Shown here in pieces: positions 41,649-51,715 of a stretch of 64,000 nt of DNA (its first letter is position 1; each line of letters begins with the position of its first letter). The stretch spans positions 186,001-250,000 of the forward strand of contig JBFMGG010000006.1 of assembly GCA_040752835.1 (NCBI GenBank). The letters run 5' to 3'. Source of the stretch: Campylobacterota bacterium (lineage in GTDB: Bacteria; Campylobacterota; Campylobacteria; Campylobacterales; Sulfurimonadaceae). The notes beneath the pieces were generated by a model. The model did no database searches, had not been told where the DNA came from, and saw only the letters and a program-made list of their open reading frames with translations. The translations under genes and the position numbers were made by a program.

Positions 41649-43672
41649 TGAGCGATTCAATCTCTACGGGATGCCCGTTTTGCGGAACGGGATGCGGCTT
41701 AAGCGTCGATTTCAGCGACAAAGGGATCAAAGTCAAAGGTGATCCTTCCAACCCCTCCACTCACGGCGATCTGTGTTTCAAACCGATTCAGATGGCCAAG
41801 GGGCTCGATGCCGGCCGCCTCACGACACCTCTATACCGCAGTGATAAATCCCAACCGTTTCAACCGATCGGATGGGATGAAGCGGTAGCGATTTTAGCCG
41901 ATCAGATTAAATCCATTCCCCCAGAAGCCCTCTATTTTTACCTCTCGGGACAGCTTCTTAGCGAAGAGAGCTATCTCTTTACCAAACTGATCAAAGGGTA
42001 TTTAGGAACCAACAACGTCGATGCGAACTCACGGCTCTGTATGGCGAGTGCCGTCGTCGCCCACAAGATGGCATTCGGAAGCGACGGAGCGGTGGGAAAT
42101 TACGCCGATATCGACGATGCCGACGTCATCCTCATCAGCGGCTCCAACCCTGCGTGGGCACACCCGATCCTCTATCGCCGTATCCTGGCACGTAAAAAAT
42201 CACATCCGCAAACCCGAATCATCGTGATCGATCCGATCCGTACCGAAACCGCCGAAAAAGCCGATCTGTGGCTGGGGCTTCGCGGCGGGAGCGACACGAT
42301 GCTCTACAACGCCTTATTATCCGAGATTCATAGACGAGGCGGGTGCGATAACGATTTCATTGCCCGCTCCTGCGAAGGGTTTGAAAAAACACTTCATTCC
42401 GCACAAACCATCCCCTTTTCCCAAGCAATCGAATCGTGCGGATTATCTATCCAAGACGCACATACTCTCGTGGATTTGTTTTGTTCGGATAAAAAAATCG
42501 TGGGGCTTTGGTGTCAGGGGTTAAACCAGGCGGTAGACGGTGTGATGCGCAACCTCGGATTCATCAACCTCTTTTTGGCTACGGGGAGGATCAATAAGGG
42601 CAAAGGGCTACCCTTCTCGCTCACCGGTCAACCCAACGCGATGGGGGGGCGTGAAGTGGGCTACCTCTCCAACGGTCTCCCCGGCTACCGCGATGTCCGC
42701 AACGCCGAGGATCGCCGATCGTGTGAACACCATTGGAATCTCCCCGCTGAAGCGATCTCATCCGAGGTAGGTCTCACCATCACCGACGCGATCGATTCGA
42801 TACTGCGTCAAGAGATACGATTGTTGTGGGTGGCCTGTACCAATCCCCTCATCACCCTCCCCGATGTTTCCAAAACCCGCTCCGCCCTTGTGGAAAACGA
42901 CCTTTTTTTAGTCGTCCAAGATTGTGTACTGAGCGAAACGGCCGCTCTTGCGAACCTCGTCCTCCCCAGTGCCGCGTGGGGTGAAAAAGAGGGGAGCATG
43001 ACCAACTCCGAACGCTTTATAAAACGGGTCAGAGCCTTTAAACCTGCTCCGAACGGTGCCAAAAGCGATTCGGATATCGTCTGTTCGGTCGCACGAGCAC
43101 TCGGATTTTCAGGCTTTGATTTTACCGATACGGCAGAGATTTACGATGAATACAAACGATTGACCCAAGGGCGGTTATGCGACCAAAGCACACAGGAGTA
43201 TGAGAGCCTCTCGTATCAGTGGGGAGGGGAACGGCTGTATGGGGAGGAAGTGTTTGCTACCGTGTCTAAAAAGGCGAAGTTTAACCCGATCGTCTCTCGC
43301 TCAACGGAACTCCAAGAGGGAGAGTTCATCCTCCTCACCGGGCGGACGAAAAAACAGTGGCATACGATGACCCGTACAGGTCATATAAACGAATTATTCC
43401 AGGGTGAAGAAGAAGCTTTCGTTCTTATGAATCCCGAAGAAGCCGCCATTCTGGGTTTGGATGAAGGAGATTATGCCCATTTGCAAAACGAATTGGGAGA
43501 GCTCAGTCTCAAGGTGCGTTTTGGAATCCTGGCGAGAAAACATCTATTTGCACCGTTCGGCTACACCGAATCACCGATCAATCGTCTGGTTCCGGTTACC
43601 AATGATCCTCTGTCGTTCCAAAGTGCTCTGAAGTCGGCAAAAGTATCCGTGTCGAAATCAACTATATTATAA
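41648..43672 (+). CDS. nasA: Assimilatory nitrate reductase catalytic subunit
   Basis: 674 residues, a molybdopterin-bis-MGD oxidoreductase. The N-terminal 4Fe-4S ligands are TGCPFCGTGCGL and a fourth Cys in GDLCFKP (C-x2-C-x3-C-x26-C). Later motifs include NNVDANSRLCMASAV, WAHPILYRRIL and INKGKGLPFSLTGQPNAMGG, near the molybdenum site. No C-terminal 2Fe-2S domain and no diaphorase subunit gene lies nearby, so ferredoxin or flavodoxin is the likely donor, as in NarB. It converts nitrate to nitrite in the cytoplasm. Starts on the A of the nirA stop (TAATG). The last gene of the cluster. Confidence 0.94.
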   Translation: MSDSISTGCPFCGTGCGLSVDFSDKGIKVKGDPSNPSTHGDLCFKPIQMAKGLDAGRLTTPLYRSDKSQPFQPIGWDEAVAILADQIKSIPPEALYFYLSGQLLSEESYLFTKLIKGYLGTNNVDANSRLCMASAVVAHKMAFGSDGAVGNYADIDDADVILISGSNPAWAHPILYRRILARKKSHPQTRIIVIDPIRTETAEKADLWLGLRGGSDTMLYNALLSEIHRRGGCDNDFIARSCEGFEKTLHSAQTIPFSQAIESCGLSIQDAHTLVDLFCSDKKIVGLWCQGLNQAVDGVMRNLGFINLFLATGRINKGKGLPFSLTGQPNAMGGREVGYLSNGLPGYRDVRNAEDRRSCEHHWNLPAEAISSEVGLTITDAIDSILRQEIRLLWVACTNPLITLPDVSKTRSALVENDLFLVVQDCVLSETAALANLVLPSAAWGEKEGSMTNSERFIKRVRAFKPAPNGAKSDSDIVCSVARALGFSGFDFTDTAEIYDEYKRLTQGRLCDQSTQEYESLSYQWGGERLYGEEVFATVSKKAKFNPIVSRSTELQEGEFILLTGRTKKQWHTMTRTGHINELFQGEEEAFVLMNPEEAAILGLDEGDYAHLQNELGELSLKVRFGILARKHLFAPFGYTESPINRLVPVTNDPLSFQSALKSAKVSVSKSTIL

Positions 43673-43718
43673 TCTTTGGAAGGCTATGGATTGATTCAAG
43701 AAGAATAAAGAAGAAATG

Positions 43719-43735
43719 TCCGGGGAACCCCCGGA
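43719..43735 (-). terminator. Terminator of the acetate operon (after acs)
   Basis: TCCGGGG / CCCCGGA (43719-43725, 43729-43735) is a 7-bp GC-rich stem 15 bases past the acs stop. On the minus strand it is followed by CATTTCTTCTTTATTC, a T-rich tail. It may also help end nasA transcripts from the other side. Confidence 0.6.
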
Positions 43736-43749
43736 ACAAGCGATAAGGA

Positions 43750-45708
43750 TTACCCTTTGACTTTCGCTTCGATCGTCGCAACGATGCTAGGATCTTCGAG
43801 CGTCGAGATATCCTGCGTGATCGCTTCGCCTTTGGCGATGGAGCGCAGGATACGGCGCATGATTTTGCCCGAACGGGTTTTCGGCAGGCCCGGAACGAAA
43901 ACGATATCGTCGCACACCGCGATGTTACCGATCTCTTTCATAATCACTTTATTGATCTCTTTGACCATTTCCATCTCTTCGCCGATGGTGTCTTCGCTTT
44001 TGAGGACGATGTAGGCGAAGATCCCTTCCCCTTTGATGTCGTGCGGTTTGCCGACGACGGCGACTTCGGCGACGTTGGGGTGTTTTTTACACGCCGCTTC
44101 GACTTCGGCCGTTCCCATACGGTGGCCCGAAACGTTGATAACGTCGTCTGTACGGCCCGTGATCGTGATGTAGCCGTCCGCATCGTAGATCGCGCCGTCA
44201 CCCGTAAAGTAAACCGCTTTGCCCTCTTTTTTGACGTCGCCGAAATACGATTTGACGAAACGCTCCGGGTCTCCCCAGATGTTGCGGATCATTGACGGCC
44301 AAGGACGTGTTACGCACATGTAGCCGCTTTCGCCAACGCCCACTTTTGCACCCGTTTGCGGATCAAGAATTTCTCCCATGATCCCCGGCAACGGCAGCGT
44401 GGCGCACGCCGGTTTGATCGGTGTCGCACCCGGGAGCGGAGAAACGATGTGCCCGCCCGTTTCGGTCTGCCAGTAGGTATCGACGATGGCGCATTTGCCG
44501 CCGCCGACCGCTTCGTAGTACCATTTCCATGCCGGCGGGTCGATCGGTTCGCCGACGGTTCCGAGGACTTTCAGGCTGGAGAGGTCGTATTTCGAAGGCT
44601 CGTCTTCACCCGTTTTGTGCAATACGCGGATTGCGGTCGGCGCGGTGTAGAACTGGTTGATTTTGTATTCTTCGACCATTTTCCACGGACGTCCGGCATC
44701 CGGATAGGTCGGAACCCCTTCGAACATCACGGTCGTCGCACCCATCGCCAGCGGTCCGTACACGATGTAGGTGTGACCGGTGATCCAGCCTACGTCCGCC
44801 GTACACCAGTAGGTGTCGTTTTCTTTGACGTCGAATACCCATTCCATCGTCATCTGCGCCCACAGGATGTATCCCGCCTGGTTGTGCTGGACCCCTTTGG
44901 GTTTGCCGGTAGAACCGGACGTATAGAGGAGGAAGAGCGGATCTTCGGCATCCATGATCTCCGCAGGACATTCGGGAGCTTGGTTTTTGATCAGTTCGTT
45001 GTACGAATAATCGCGTCCCGCCACCCAGTTGATGTCTTCGTTGTTGCGCTCGATGACGAGCACTTTCTCGACCGGAGAATTCTCGGTAATCGCCTGGTCT
45101 ACGACCGGCTTGAGCATGTAAGGCTTGTCTTTACGGTAGGCACCGTCAGCGGTGATAACCAGTTTCGCCTCGGCGTCTTCGATACGGTCTTTGAGCGCTT
45201 CGGCCGAGAAACCGCCGAATACGATCGAGTGGATCGCACCGATACGGGCACACGCCAGCATCGCGTAAGCCGCTTCGGGAATCATCGGCATATAGATGAT
45301 GACGCGGTCACCCTTTTTGACGTGGAACTCGTTTTTGAGAAGGTTGGCAAAGCGGTTGACGTTGTAGTAAAGCTCCAGATACGTAATGATCTGTTTGTCG
45401 CCGCGGTCCCCTTCGAAGATGATCGCCGCTTTGTTTTTACGGGTCGAAAGATGGCGGTCAATACACTGGTGGGCAACGTTGAGTTTTCCACCGACAAACC
45501 ATTTGTAAAACGGTGCGTTGCTCTCGTCGAGCACCTGCGTATACGGCTGGAACCAGTCGATTTTTTCGTTTGCGAAGTGTCCCCAGTACCCTTCGTAATC
45601 TTCGTTGGCCCAGTCTTGAAGTTCTTTGTACTCGCACATGTTTTTGATGCGCGCGTTTTTGGCGAACTCACGGTTGGGATGAAAAATCGGTTTTACGGTA
45701 TCGCTCAT
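43750..45708 (-). CDS. acs: Acetyl-coenzyme A synthetase
   Basis: 652 residues, the standard length. The ATP-binding [47 protein letters not shown] and the C-terminal [14 protein letters not shown] (with the acetylatable Lys) are all present. It turns acetate, ATP and CoA into acetyl-CoA. It is the last gene of the minus-strand run porin - DUF485 - actP - DUF294 - exonuclease - acs and lies 12 bases after the exonuclease. Confidence 0.97.
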   Translation of the reverse strand: MSDTVKPIFHPNREFAKNARIKNMCEYKELQDWANEDYEGYWGHFANEKIDWFQPYTQVLDESNAPFYKWFVGGKLNVAHQCIDRHLSTRKNKAAIIFEGDRGDKQIITYLELYYNVNRFANLLKNEFHVKKGDRVIIYMPMIPEAAYAMLACARIGAIHSIVFGGFSAEALKDRIEDAEAKLVITADGAYRKDKPYMLKPVVDQAITENSPVEKVLVIERNNEDINWVAGRDYSYNELIKNQAPECPAEIMDAEDPLFLLYTSGSTGKPKGVQHNQAGYILWAQMTMEWVFDVKENDTYWCTADVGWITGHTYIVYGPLAMGATTVMFEGVPTYPDAGRPWKMVEEYKINQFYTAPTAIRVLHKTGEDEPSKYDLSSLKVLGTVGEPIDPPAWKWYYEAVGGGKCAIVDTYWQTETGGHIVSPLPGATPIKPACATLPLPGIMGEILDPQTGAKVGVGESGYMCVTRPWPSMIRNIWGDPERFVKSYFGDVKKEGKAVYFTGDGAIYDADGYITITGRTDDVINVSGHRMGTAEVEAACKKHPNVAEVAVVGKPHDIKGEGIFAYIVLKSEDTIGEEMEMVKEINKVIMKEIGNIAVCDDIVFVPGLPKTRSGKIMRRILRSIAKGEAITQDISTLEDPSIVATIEAKVKG

Positions 45709-45720
45709 AGCAATTGCTCC

Positions 45721-46335
45721 TTAGTTTAATTTAATGGTGTGTTGTAATTTTATGTAGACCATAGCGGTCATAATCGCATCGTTCAATGCGTTGTGTTGAC
45801 CCATCTTCGGGATGTTTAAATCGCGTAAGATTGTATCAAAGCGTAAATCAATATTTCCTTGCGGAATAAGGGCAATTTTCTTGTCAAAATATAGCCCCGA
45901 CACCTCGATCTGGCGGTTGGGGAGCGTTACCCCCAGCCACGGCTTGATCATACGGTTCATCATGGAGACGTCAAACTCCAGGTAATAGCCCACCAGCGGG
46001 CGGTTCCCCACAAATTCTAAAAACTTTTTCACCCCCTCTAACGGCTCGACGGCGTGTTCAAGATCACACGGCCTTATATGATGGATTTTAATGCTTTCGG
46101 CACTGATGGCGCGGGACGGTTTAAGAAACACCTCGAAACTCTGCGAGGTGAGAATTCTGTCCCCTTTGACTTTGACCGCGCCGATACTCAGAACTTCGTC
46201 TTTTTTCGGATTCAATCCGGTCGTTTCGGTATCGAAAACGACCGCTTCATCCCCTTCGTAGGGCTCGAAGAGCGACGCATACGCATCGTCTTTGAGCCCC
46301 CGGAGGTTCCATGAGCGTCTCAACGCCTCGAACAT
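45721..46335 (-). CDS. DnaQ-like 3'-5' exonuclease (DEDDh)
   Basis: 204 residues. The exonuclease motifs are FDTETTGLNPKKDEVLSIGA (ExoI, D and E), VGYYLEFDVSMMNRM (ExoII) and HNALNDAIMTAMV (ExoIII, H and D), the catalytic DEDDh set. It resembles the PolC-like exonucleases that sit beside DUF294/CBS genes and acetate genes in many proteobacteria. Its place in acetate metabolism is unexplained. The start overlaps the stop of the DUF294 gene by 1 base. Confidence 0.88.
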   Translation of the reverse strand: MFEALRRSWNLRGLKDDAYASLFEPYEGDEAVVFDTETTGLNPKKDEVLSIGAVKVKGDRILTSQSFEVFLKPSRAISAESIKIHHIRPCDLEHAVEPLEGVKKFLEFVGNRPLVGYYLEFDVSMMNRMIKPWLGVTLPNRQIEVSGLYFDKKIALIPQGNIDLRFDTILRDLNIPKMGQHNALNDAIMTAMVYIKLQHTIKLN

Positions 46336-48164
46336 TACACTACCATCCCCAGATGGAAGTGGTAGGTCAGGAATTTTTTGAACGTGTTAACGATTTTGAA
46401 TGCGTCTTTGAGCAGATCCCGGTCGGCTTTGCTGAGCAGTTTGGGATTGACGTAATTTTGTTCCTTGAGTACCTGCTTTTGAGAGAGCATCGTCCGCAGC
46501 CGGATCGAGAGCAGCGTATCGTAGGCTTCGATCAGTTCACTCGCGAACCGCTTGTCGAACAATCCGATGTTATTGAGTTCCTTGATCCGTTCGGTCGTAT
46601 TGGTCGTCTCGATCTTGTGCTCAAGGGCTAGGATCCGCACACCGTGGACGATCGCGAACACCCCTCCTTTTTTGATGTCGAGTTCGCTCTCATGCGCGTC
46701 GCGTCCCAGGACGAAGCCCGAAAACAGCGACAGCGGGGTCTCGAACGCCAGCGATGCCTTCGCCAGATGGGCCAGAATATCGCTGCGACCCTCGAAACGC
46801 TCGAAGAGAAAATTTTTGCACTCGGTTAAAAGCGTCTCATCACCCGCCACACAATGGGCGTCAAGAAAAATGGAAAGCGACTGGAGCGTCTCTTCGTTGA
46901 GCGTATCGGTCCATGAGGAAATCTGTTTTTTATAGCCCGAAACACTTCGGCGCCAGTAAGGGTTGCTGACCATGATGTTGCCGGCGCATTTGGGAAACCC
47001 GAGCCGGATCAGGTACTCGTTGAGCCGCTCCATGAAAGGACGGTACGCTTCTTCGTCTTCACCGTCGGCAATGATGAGGGCATTGTCCTGATCGGTGCGC
47101 AATACCTGCTCGCCGCGCCCTTCGCTTCCCATTACGACGAGCGCGCAGCGGCGCTGCATCGTCTCGGGAAGGACCATTTCGAACACTTTGCGGTACACCT
47201 TGGCGTTGAGTTCGCTCACCAGCTTGGAGACGTAGCGGACCCGCACCCCTTTGGAAGTGAGCGACCTGACCACCTGCATAAGCGAGCGTTCGATGCTTTG
47301 CAGCTCGTCGATGGAAGTGGCGCGCTCGATGGAGGCGGCAATGAGGTGGGTATGGTTGGCAAAATGGCTCAGCAGATCGAGCTGTTCGAGAATACCGACG
47401 ATTTTTCCCTCTTCGGTCACGACGAGGCGTTTAACCCCGTGCTTTGTGAACAGCAGAAGCGCGTTGAACAAAAAGTCGCTCCTCTCGATCGTAATAAGAC
47501 CGTACGTTGCGATGTCGCCGATCGGATCGGAAACGCTTTTGTCGGCCAAAAGGACTTTCTCGCGCAGGTTCGTGTCGGTGACGATCCCCATTACCCCCTC
47601 ATTGTCCACCAGAATCACTTTTGCGTTTGTCCCCGCCATCTCGGAGAGAGCGTTTCGGATCGAGGCCTGCGCACCGATAATGCAAGGGACATGGAGGTAG
47701 ATTTCATCGACACGGGCCACCATAAACGGGGTCAGCTCGTTTTGGTGCTGACGTTCTTTAAGACGCTGATGTTTGGTGATGAAATCCTGCATGAAATAGT
47801 TTTGGAACGTTTCGGCGTCTTGGAGAAGGTTGAGGAAGGATTCTTTGGGAAGGGAGTAACAGATCAGGTCTTCGGCAACGATGAAAGTGCTTTGGGTATT
47901 GCCGTATATAAGGGAGTTCGCATCGAAGCTGTCACGTTCGCCGTAGACGTTTTGGAGTTCACCGTCGATGGTTTCATTGACGATGCCTTTGATGATAATG
48001 TAAAGCGATTCGGCCCTCACCCTCGGAGCGATCAGTACCGTCTCCCTGGGATAGTAGGCAATATCCATCTGGGTCATCAGCTTTTCGATCATTCGCTCGG
48101 TAAGCAGATCAAACGGATGGATCGACATTAAAAGTGCTTTTTGGTCAAAGAGACTCAAAACCAT
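46335..48164 (-). CDS. Cyclic-nucleotide/CBS/DUF294 nucleotidyltransferase-like protein
   Basis: 609 residues. Order: a cyclic-nucleotide-binding-like domain (about 20-145, ESLYIIIKGIVNETIDGE), a pair of CBS domains (about 155-275, AKVILVDNEGVMGIVTDTNL and VKRLVVTEEGKIVGILEQLD), a DUF294 nucleotidyltransferase domain (about 300-470, ALVVMGSEGRGEQVLRTDQDNAL, with the GSEGRGEQ..TDQD site) and a DUF294 C-terminal helical part. It may sense a nucleotide and modify a target. The ATG at 48164 has its SD directly against it; a TTG two codons later (48158) has AGGAG at 5 bases, so the true start may be that one. Confidence 0.85.
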   Translation of the reverse strand: MVLSLFDQKALLMSIHPFDLLTERMIEKLMTQMDIAYYPRETVLIAPRVRAESLYIIIKGIVNETIDGELQNVYGERDSFDANSLIYGNTQSTFIVAEDLICYSLPKESFLNLLQDAETFQNYFMQDFITKHQRLKERQHQNELTPFMVARVDEIYLHVPCIIGAQASIRNALSEMAGTNAKVILVDNEGVMGIVTDTNLREKVLLADKSVSDPIGDIATYGLITIERSDFLFNALLLFTKHGVKRLVVTEEGKIVGILEQLDLLSHFANHTHLIAASIERATSIDELQSIERSLMQVVRSLTSKGVRVRYVSKLVSELNAKVYRKVFEMVLPETMQRRCALVVMGSEGRGEQVLRTDQDNALIIADGEDEEAYRPFMERLNEYLIRLGFPKCAGNIMVSNPYWRRSVSGYKKQISSWTDTLNEETLQSLSIFLDAHCVAGDETLLTECKNFLFERFEGRSDILAHLAKASLAFETPLSLFSGFVLGRDAHESELDIKKGGVFAIVHGVRILALEHKIETTNTTERIKELNNIGLFDKRFASELIEAYDTLLSIRLRTMLSQKQVLKEQNYVNPKLLSKADRDLLKDAFKIVNTFKKFLTYHFHLGMVV

Positions 48165-48189
48165 CTCCTGGAAAATTAATCAAACCCGC

Positions 48190-48205
48190 CCCCGAAAGGA
48201 CGGGG
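48190..48205 (-). terminator. Intra-operon hairpin after actP
   Basis: CCCCG (48190-48194) / CGGGG (48201-48205) lies in the 47 bases between actP and the DUF294 gene. On the minus strand it is followed by GGGCGGGTTTGATTAATTTT. It could partly terminate transcripts and lower expression of the downstream genes. Confidence 0.45.
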
Positions 48206-48211
48206 AAGGCT

Positions 48212-49879
48212 TTAGTGCTCAACGGCACCCTCAGCACCGATACCGGTCTGGCAGCGGATGTTTTGCGCTTCGAACGCTTCGTACTCTTTTTTGGCCGTAT
48301 CGCTCTTGTCGGTGATCGAGAAGAACCAGATACCGACGAACGCCGCCGTGACCGAGAACAGAGCCGGATATTTGTACGGGAAGATCGCTTCCGCGTTACC
48401 CAGTACGTCCACCCATACGGTCGGCCCGAGGATCACCAGAACCGCAGCCGTAGCCAAACCGAGCGATCCGCCGATCAGTGCACCGCGAGTGGTGAGTTTC
48501 GACCAGAACATGGAGAGGAACAGGATCGGGAAGTTCGCACTCGCCGCAATAGCGAAGGCAAGACCGACCATGAACGCGATGTTCTGGCTCTCAAACGCGA
48601 TTCCCAGGAAAATCGCAACAATCCCCAACGCAACGGTAGAGATTTTAGAAACTTTCATCTCCATAAGCCCATCCGCACGTCCTGCACGCAGAACCGAAGC
48701 ATAAAGGTCGTGTGAGATCGCCGAGGCACCTGCAAGCGTCAGACCCGATACGACCGCAAGGATCGTAGCGAACGCTACCGCCGAGATGAACCCGAGGAAG
48801 AAGTCTCCGCCAACCGCATGTGAAAGGTGGATCGCCGCCATGTTGTCGCCGCCGAGGATCGGAGCACCGCCGTCGATCGCCTGTTTTGCCACGTCAAGAT
48901 ACTGCGGGTTCTGGAAAACCATGACGATCGCACCGAAACCGATAATGAACGTCAGGATATAGAAATACCCGATGAATCCCGTCGCGTAGAACACCGATTT
49001 GCGAGCTTCTTTGGCATCGGCAACGGTGAAGAAACGCATCAGGATGTGCGGAAGACCCGCCGTACCGAACATAAGAGCGATACCCAAAGAAATGGCCGAA
49101 ATCGGATCGGAAACGAGCCCGCCCGGAGCCATAATGTCTGTTGTCCCTTTCATCTCAACCGCAGTCGCGAACAGCGATTCGAAGTTGAAGTTGTAGTGGG
49201 CCATAACGGCAACCGCCATGAACGTCGCACCTGAAAGAAGGAGGAACGCTTTAATGATCTGTACCCATGTCGTCGCCAGCATACCGCCGAACGTAACGTA
49301 GAGGATCATCAGGACGCCGACGAGAATAACCGCAACTTCGTAATCCAGACCGAACAGAAGCTGGATCAGTTTACCCGCACCGACCATCTGCGCGATCAGA
49401 TAAAGGATAACCGTCACGATCGAACCGAAAGCCGCCAAAGTACGAATAGGCGTCTGCTGCAGACGATACGACGCAACGTCCGCGAACGTGTACTTACCGA
49501 GGTTGCGAAGCTGCTCGGCGATCATGAACAGAATGATCGGCCACCCGACAAGGAACCCGATAGAGTAGATCAGACCGTCATACCCTTTGGCATAAACGAG
49601 TGCCGAAATCCCCAGGAACGATGCCGCCGACATATAGTCGCCCGCGATCGCCATACCGTTTTGAAATCCGGTGATCCCGCCGCCGGCGGTATAGAAATCT
49701 TTCGCCGTTTTGGTCCGTTTTGCGGCCCAATAGGTGATACCCAATGTAGCACCGACAAAGATCAAGAACATAATGATCGCCGACATGTTCAGCGCCTGTT
49801 TTTCCACTTCGCCGCCCAGAGCGTCGCCCGCAAAGGCATACCCTGCGGCAAGAAGGGTCAGTAACAACGTTTTCATCAT
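48212..49879 (-). CDS. actP: Cation/acetate symporter ActP
   Basis: 555 residues, a sodium:solute symporter with about 13 membrane helices after an N-terminal signal-like segment. Typical ActP text: [60 protein letters not shown] and [20 protein letters not shown]. It imports acetate with a cation. The DUF485 gene overlaps its start by 4 bases, the usual yjcH-actP pair. Confidence 0.95.
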   Translation of the reverse strand: MMKTLLLTLLAAGYAFAGDALGGEVEKQALNMSAIIMFLIFVGATLGITYWAAKRTKTAKDFYTAGGGITGFQNGMAIAGDYMSAASFLGISALVYAKGYDGLIYSIGFLVGWPIILFMIAEQLRNLGKYTFADVASYRLQQTPIRTLAAFGSIVTVILYLIAQMVGAGKLIQLLFGLDYEVAVILVGVLMILYVTFGGMLATTWVQIIKAFLLLSGATFMAVAVMAHYNFNFESLFATAVEMKGTTDIMAPGGLVSDPISAISLGIALMFGTAGLPHILMRFFTVADAKEARKSVFYATGFIGYFYILTFIIGFGAIVMVFQNPQYLDVAKQAIDGGAPILGGDNMAAIHLSHAVGGDFFLGFISAVAFATILAVVSGLTLAGASAISHDLYASVLRAGRADGLMEMKVSKISTVALGIVAIFLGIAFESQNIAFMVGLAFAIAASANFPILFLSMFWSKLTTRGALIGGSLGLATAAVLVILGPTVWVDVLGNAEAIFPYKYPALFSVTAAFVGIWFFSITDKSDTAKKEYEAFEAQNIRCQTGIGAEGAVEH

Positions 49880-50196
49880 TCTCCCTTTACTTTCGCTTTG
49901 ATGCGGTTCGTCGCTTCGTCGAACTCGCCGTTGGCACGTTTGACGTAGATACCCGTCAAAATGAATGCGCTGAGGATAACCCCGATCCCGACCGGGATAC
50001 CGACCGTGGTAACCGAACCTGCAGAAAGCGGAGCCCCCAAAAGTTTCGGATCAAACGCGATCACCAGGACAAACCCGAAATAGATGACGAGCATCGCGAT
50101 GGTCAGTATCCAGGCAAAACGCCCCCGTTCGCTTACCAAACGGAGATAATCAGGATCATTTTTGATCTGATCTACCAGTTCTTGTTTCATAATCAA
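49876..50196 (-). CDS. DUF485 (YjcH-like) membrane protein
   Basis: 106 residues with two membrane helices ([20 protein letters not shown] and [20 protein letters not shown]). DUF485 proteins are the constant upstream partner of ActP and may be a small subunit or assembly factor. It overlaps actP by 4 bases and follows the porin by 6. Confidence 0.93.
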   Translation of the reverse strand: MIMKQELVDQIKNDPDYLRLVSERGRFAWILTIAMLVIYFGFVLVIAFDPKLLGAPLSAGSVTTVGIPVGIGVILSAFILTGIYVKRANGEFDEATNRIKAKVKGE

Positions 50197-50202
50197 CCTC
50201 CT

Positions 50203-51582
50203 TTAAAAGTTGTAGTTCGCGATAACGCGGTATTCGTCCCAACCCATGTTTCCGGCGGTTGTCTCTTTGTAGCCGCGCGGGAAATTGCCGCGCAGGCGCA
50301 GCTGAAGGTTTTTAACGACCTGAGGGTTGTAAATGATATCAAATCCTGCTTCGGTCGCTTTATCCGCCGATACGGCGTCCGAATACCCGTTGAGCGGATC
50401 CATGTCATATTCGACATAGAAAACGCCCGTATTAAGATTGACGCCGTAATCTTTCCAGTCGTACGACGCCGCAACTTTCCAGGCATCGGTGCCGGCCATA
50501 AACTGGTGACGCGTTACCATACCCTGGGTATACGCCGGCATTCCGCCCCACGGAGAGACCGTTCCGCCGTTGATCGCGGAAGCATCATCTTTGGTATTGT
50601 GTGAAACGGCGACCGAAACATCGCAGTTTCCGATTTTTGCTCCGACTTTCGCCGCTACGAAATCGCTTTCGATTTTGTTGAGTTCCAAAGCCGGCGATGC
50701 GTTGTTCGATCCCACATCGCGTTCGTTGATCCACTGCACCCCGACATACGGTGAAATACCGCTTGCATACGACCAGCCGTAGTTGGCTTCCGTATAAACG
50801 GCATTGAGGATGTCATGCGCATAGTAATCCCACAATTGAAGCTTGAGTCCTTTGATCCCTGTGTAAACAGCGGCCAAAACGCTCACGCCCCCGGTATTGT
50901 CGCCGATCGCATACGTACCCATGTCGACGAATTCCCCGACATAGTTTTTCGTATCGACGAGGGAATATCCCGACGTTCCGCTGAGTACTTTATCCGGTAC
51001 GCCGCCTGCACCGTTGTAAGCGCGGCCGAAAGTCCCCTGTGCGAATTTTGTCACATGTGCCGCAATCAGCGTCGTGTCTTTGAGGTCCGTATTCGTCAGA
51101 ACATACGCTTCAAACAGGTTGGGAAGCATCCGAGCATCGTCGCTGCCCGCAAGCGGCGTATCGAGTTTCTGGCGTCCGCCCTTAAATGTCGTATTACCGT
51201 TTTTGTATTGCAGATACGCTTCGCCCAGATAGGTCACCGAATCGTTGCTTTTACCCAGCAATGTCGGATCGACTTCAGGATTGTCGGCACCGCTGGAGGT
51301 GGTTTTGTCTTTCAAAAACAAACCGTTCGACGTATAAAACGCCGCACCCAGACTCACACCGTTCCATGCACCCGTCTCGTATTTCAGGTATCCGCCGACT
51401 GCGGTCGCATTACGGTGGACCGACGTGGCATTGCTGTATCCGTCGTAATCACGGTCGATGTAGAAAGCACGCAGCTGACCGCTTGCTTTCCCTTCTTTAA
51501 ACATACCCGCCAAATCATCGGCAGCCATAGCGTTGACGACCAGCGCCGACGCCAAAAGCGACAGAGATACTGTACCTCTCAT
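50203..51582 (-). CDS. OprD-like outer membrane porin of the acetate operon
   Basis: 459 residues from ATG 51582 (SD GAAGGAG; an in-frame GTG at 51588 is less well spaced). Signal peptide (MRGTVSLSLLASALVVNAMA), then an OprD-type barrel: GKASGQLRAFYIDRDYDGYS, LGEAYLQYKNGNTTFKGGRQ and a C-terminus that ends YRVIANYNF with the terminal Phe. It probably admits acetate or other small carboxylates. First gene of the acetate operon, under the two-site promoter at 51612-51644. Confidence 0.88.
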   Translation of the reverse strand: MRGTVSLSLLASALVVNAMAADDLAGMFKEGKASGQLRAFYIDRDYDGYSNATSVHRNATAVGGYLKYETGAWNGVSLGAAFYTSNGLFLKDKTTSSGADNPEVDPTLLGKSNDSVTYLGEAYLQYKNGNTTFKGGRQKLDTPLAGSDDARMLPNLFEAYVLTNTDLKDTTLIAAHVTKFAQGTFGRAYNGAGGVPDKVLSGTSGYSLVDTKNYVGEFVDMGTYAIGDNTGGVSVLAAVYTGIKGLKLQLWDYYAHDILNAVYTEANYGWSYASGISPYVGVQWINERDVGSNNASPALELNKIESDFVAAKVGAKIGNCDVSVAVSHNTKDDASAINGGTVSPWGGMPAYTQGMVTRHQFMAGTDAWKVAASYDWKDYGVNLNTGVFYVEYDMDPLNGYSDAVSADKATEAGFDIIYNPQVVKNLQLRLRGNFPRGYKETTAGNMGWDEYRVIANYNF

Positions 51583-51611
51583 TCTCACTCCTTCTTTTTT
51601 TTCACACTGTC

Positions 51612-51644
51612 ATTATGAAAACAAAACGTAGCACGAACGTAGCA
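51612..51644 (-). promoter_or_regulatory. Acetate operon promoter with two TGCTACG half-sites
   Basis: On the minus strand: TGCTACG (51644-51638), 4 bases, TGCTACG (51633-51627), 9 bases, CATAAT (51617-51612), 30 bases before the porin ATG. The longer repeat unit is TGCTACGTT with 11-base period. Layout and half-site are the same as before the unknown gene at 8856. The neighbouring response regulator is the natural candidate for binding here. Confidence 0.75.
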
Positions 51645-51715
51645 AAACAAAAAACGGAAACATTCCGAGTGAAAAACGGGAAGAAAAACAAAGTATTTGA
51701 GTAAAAATGTAACGT

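Noticed and set aside
44356-45729. A 457-codon open frame opposite acs
   Set aside because: Antisense shadow of acs; low-complexity R/D/V/F composition and no SD.
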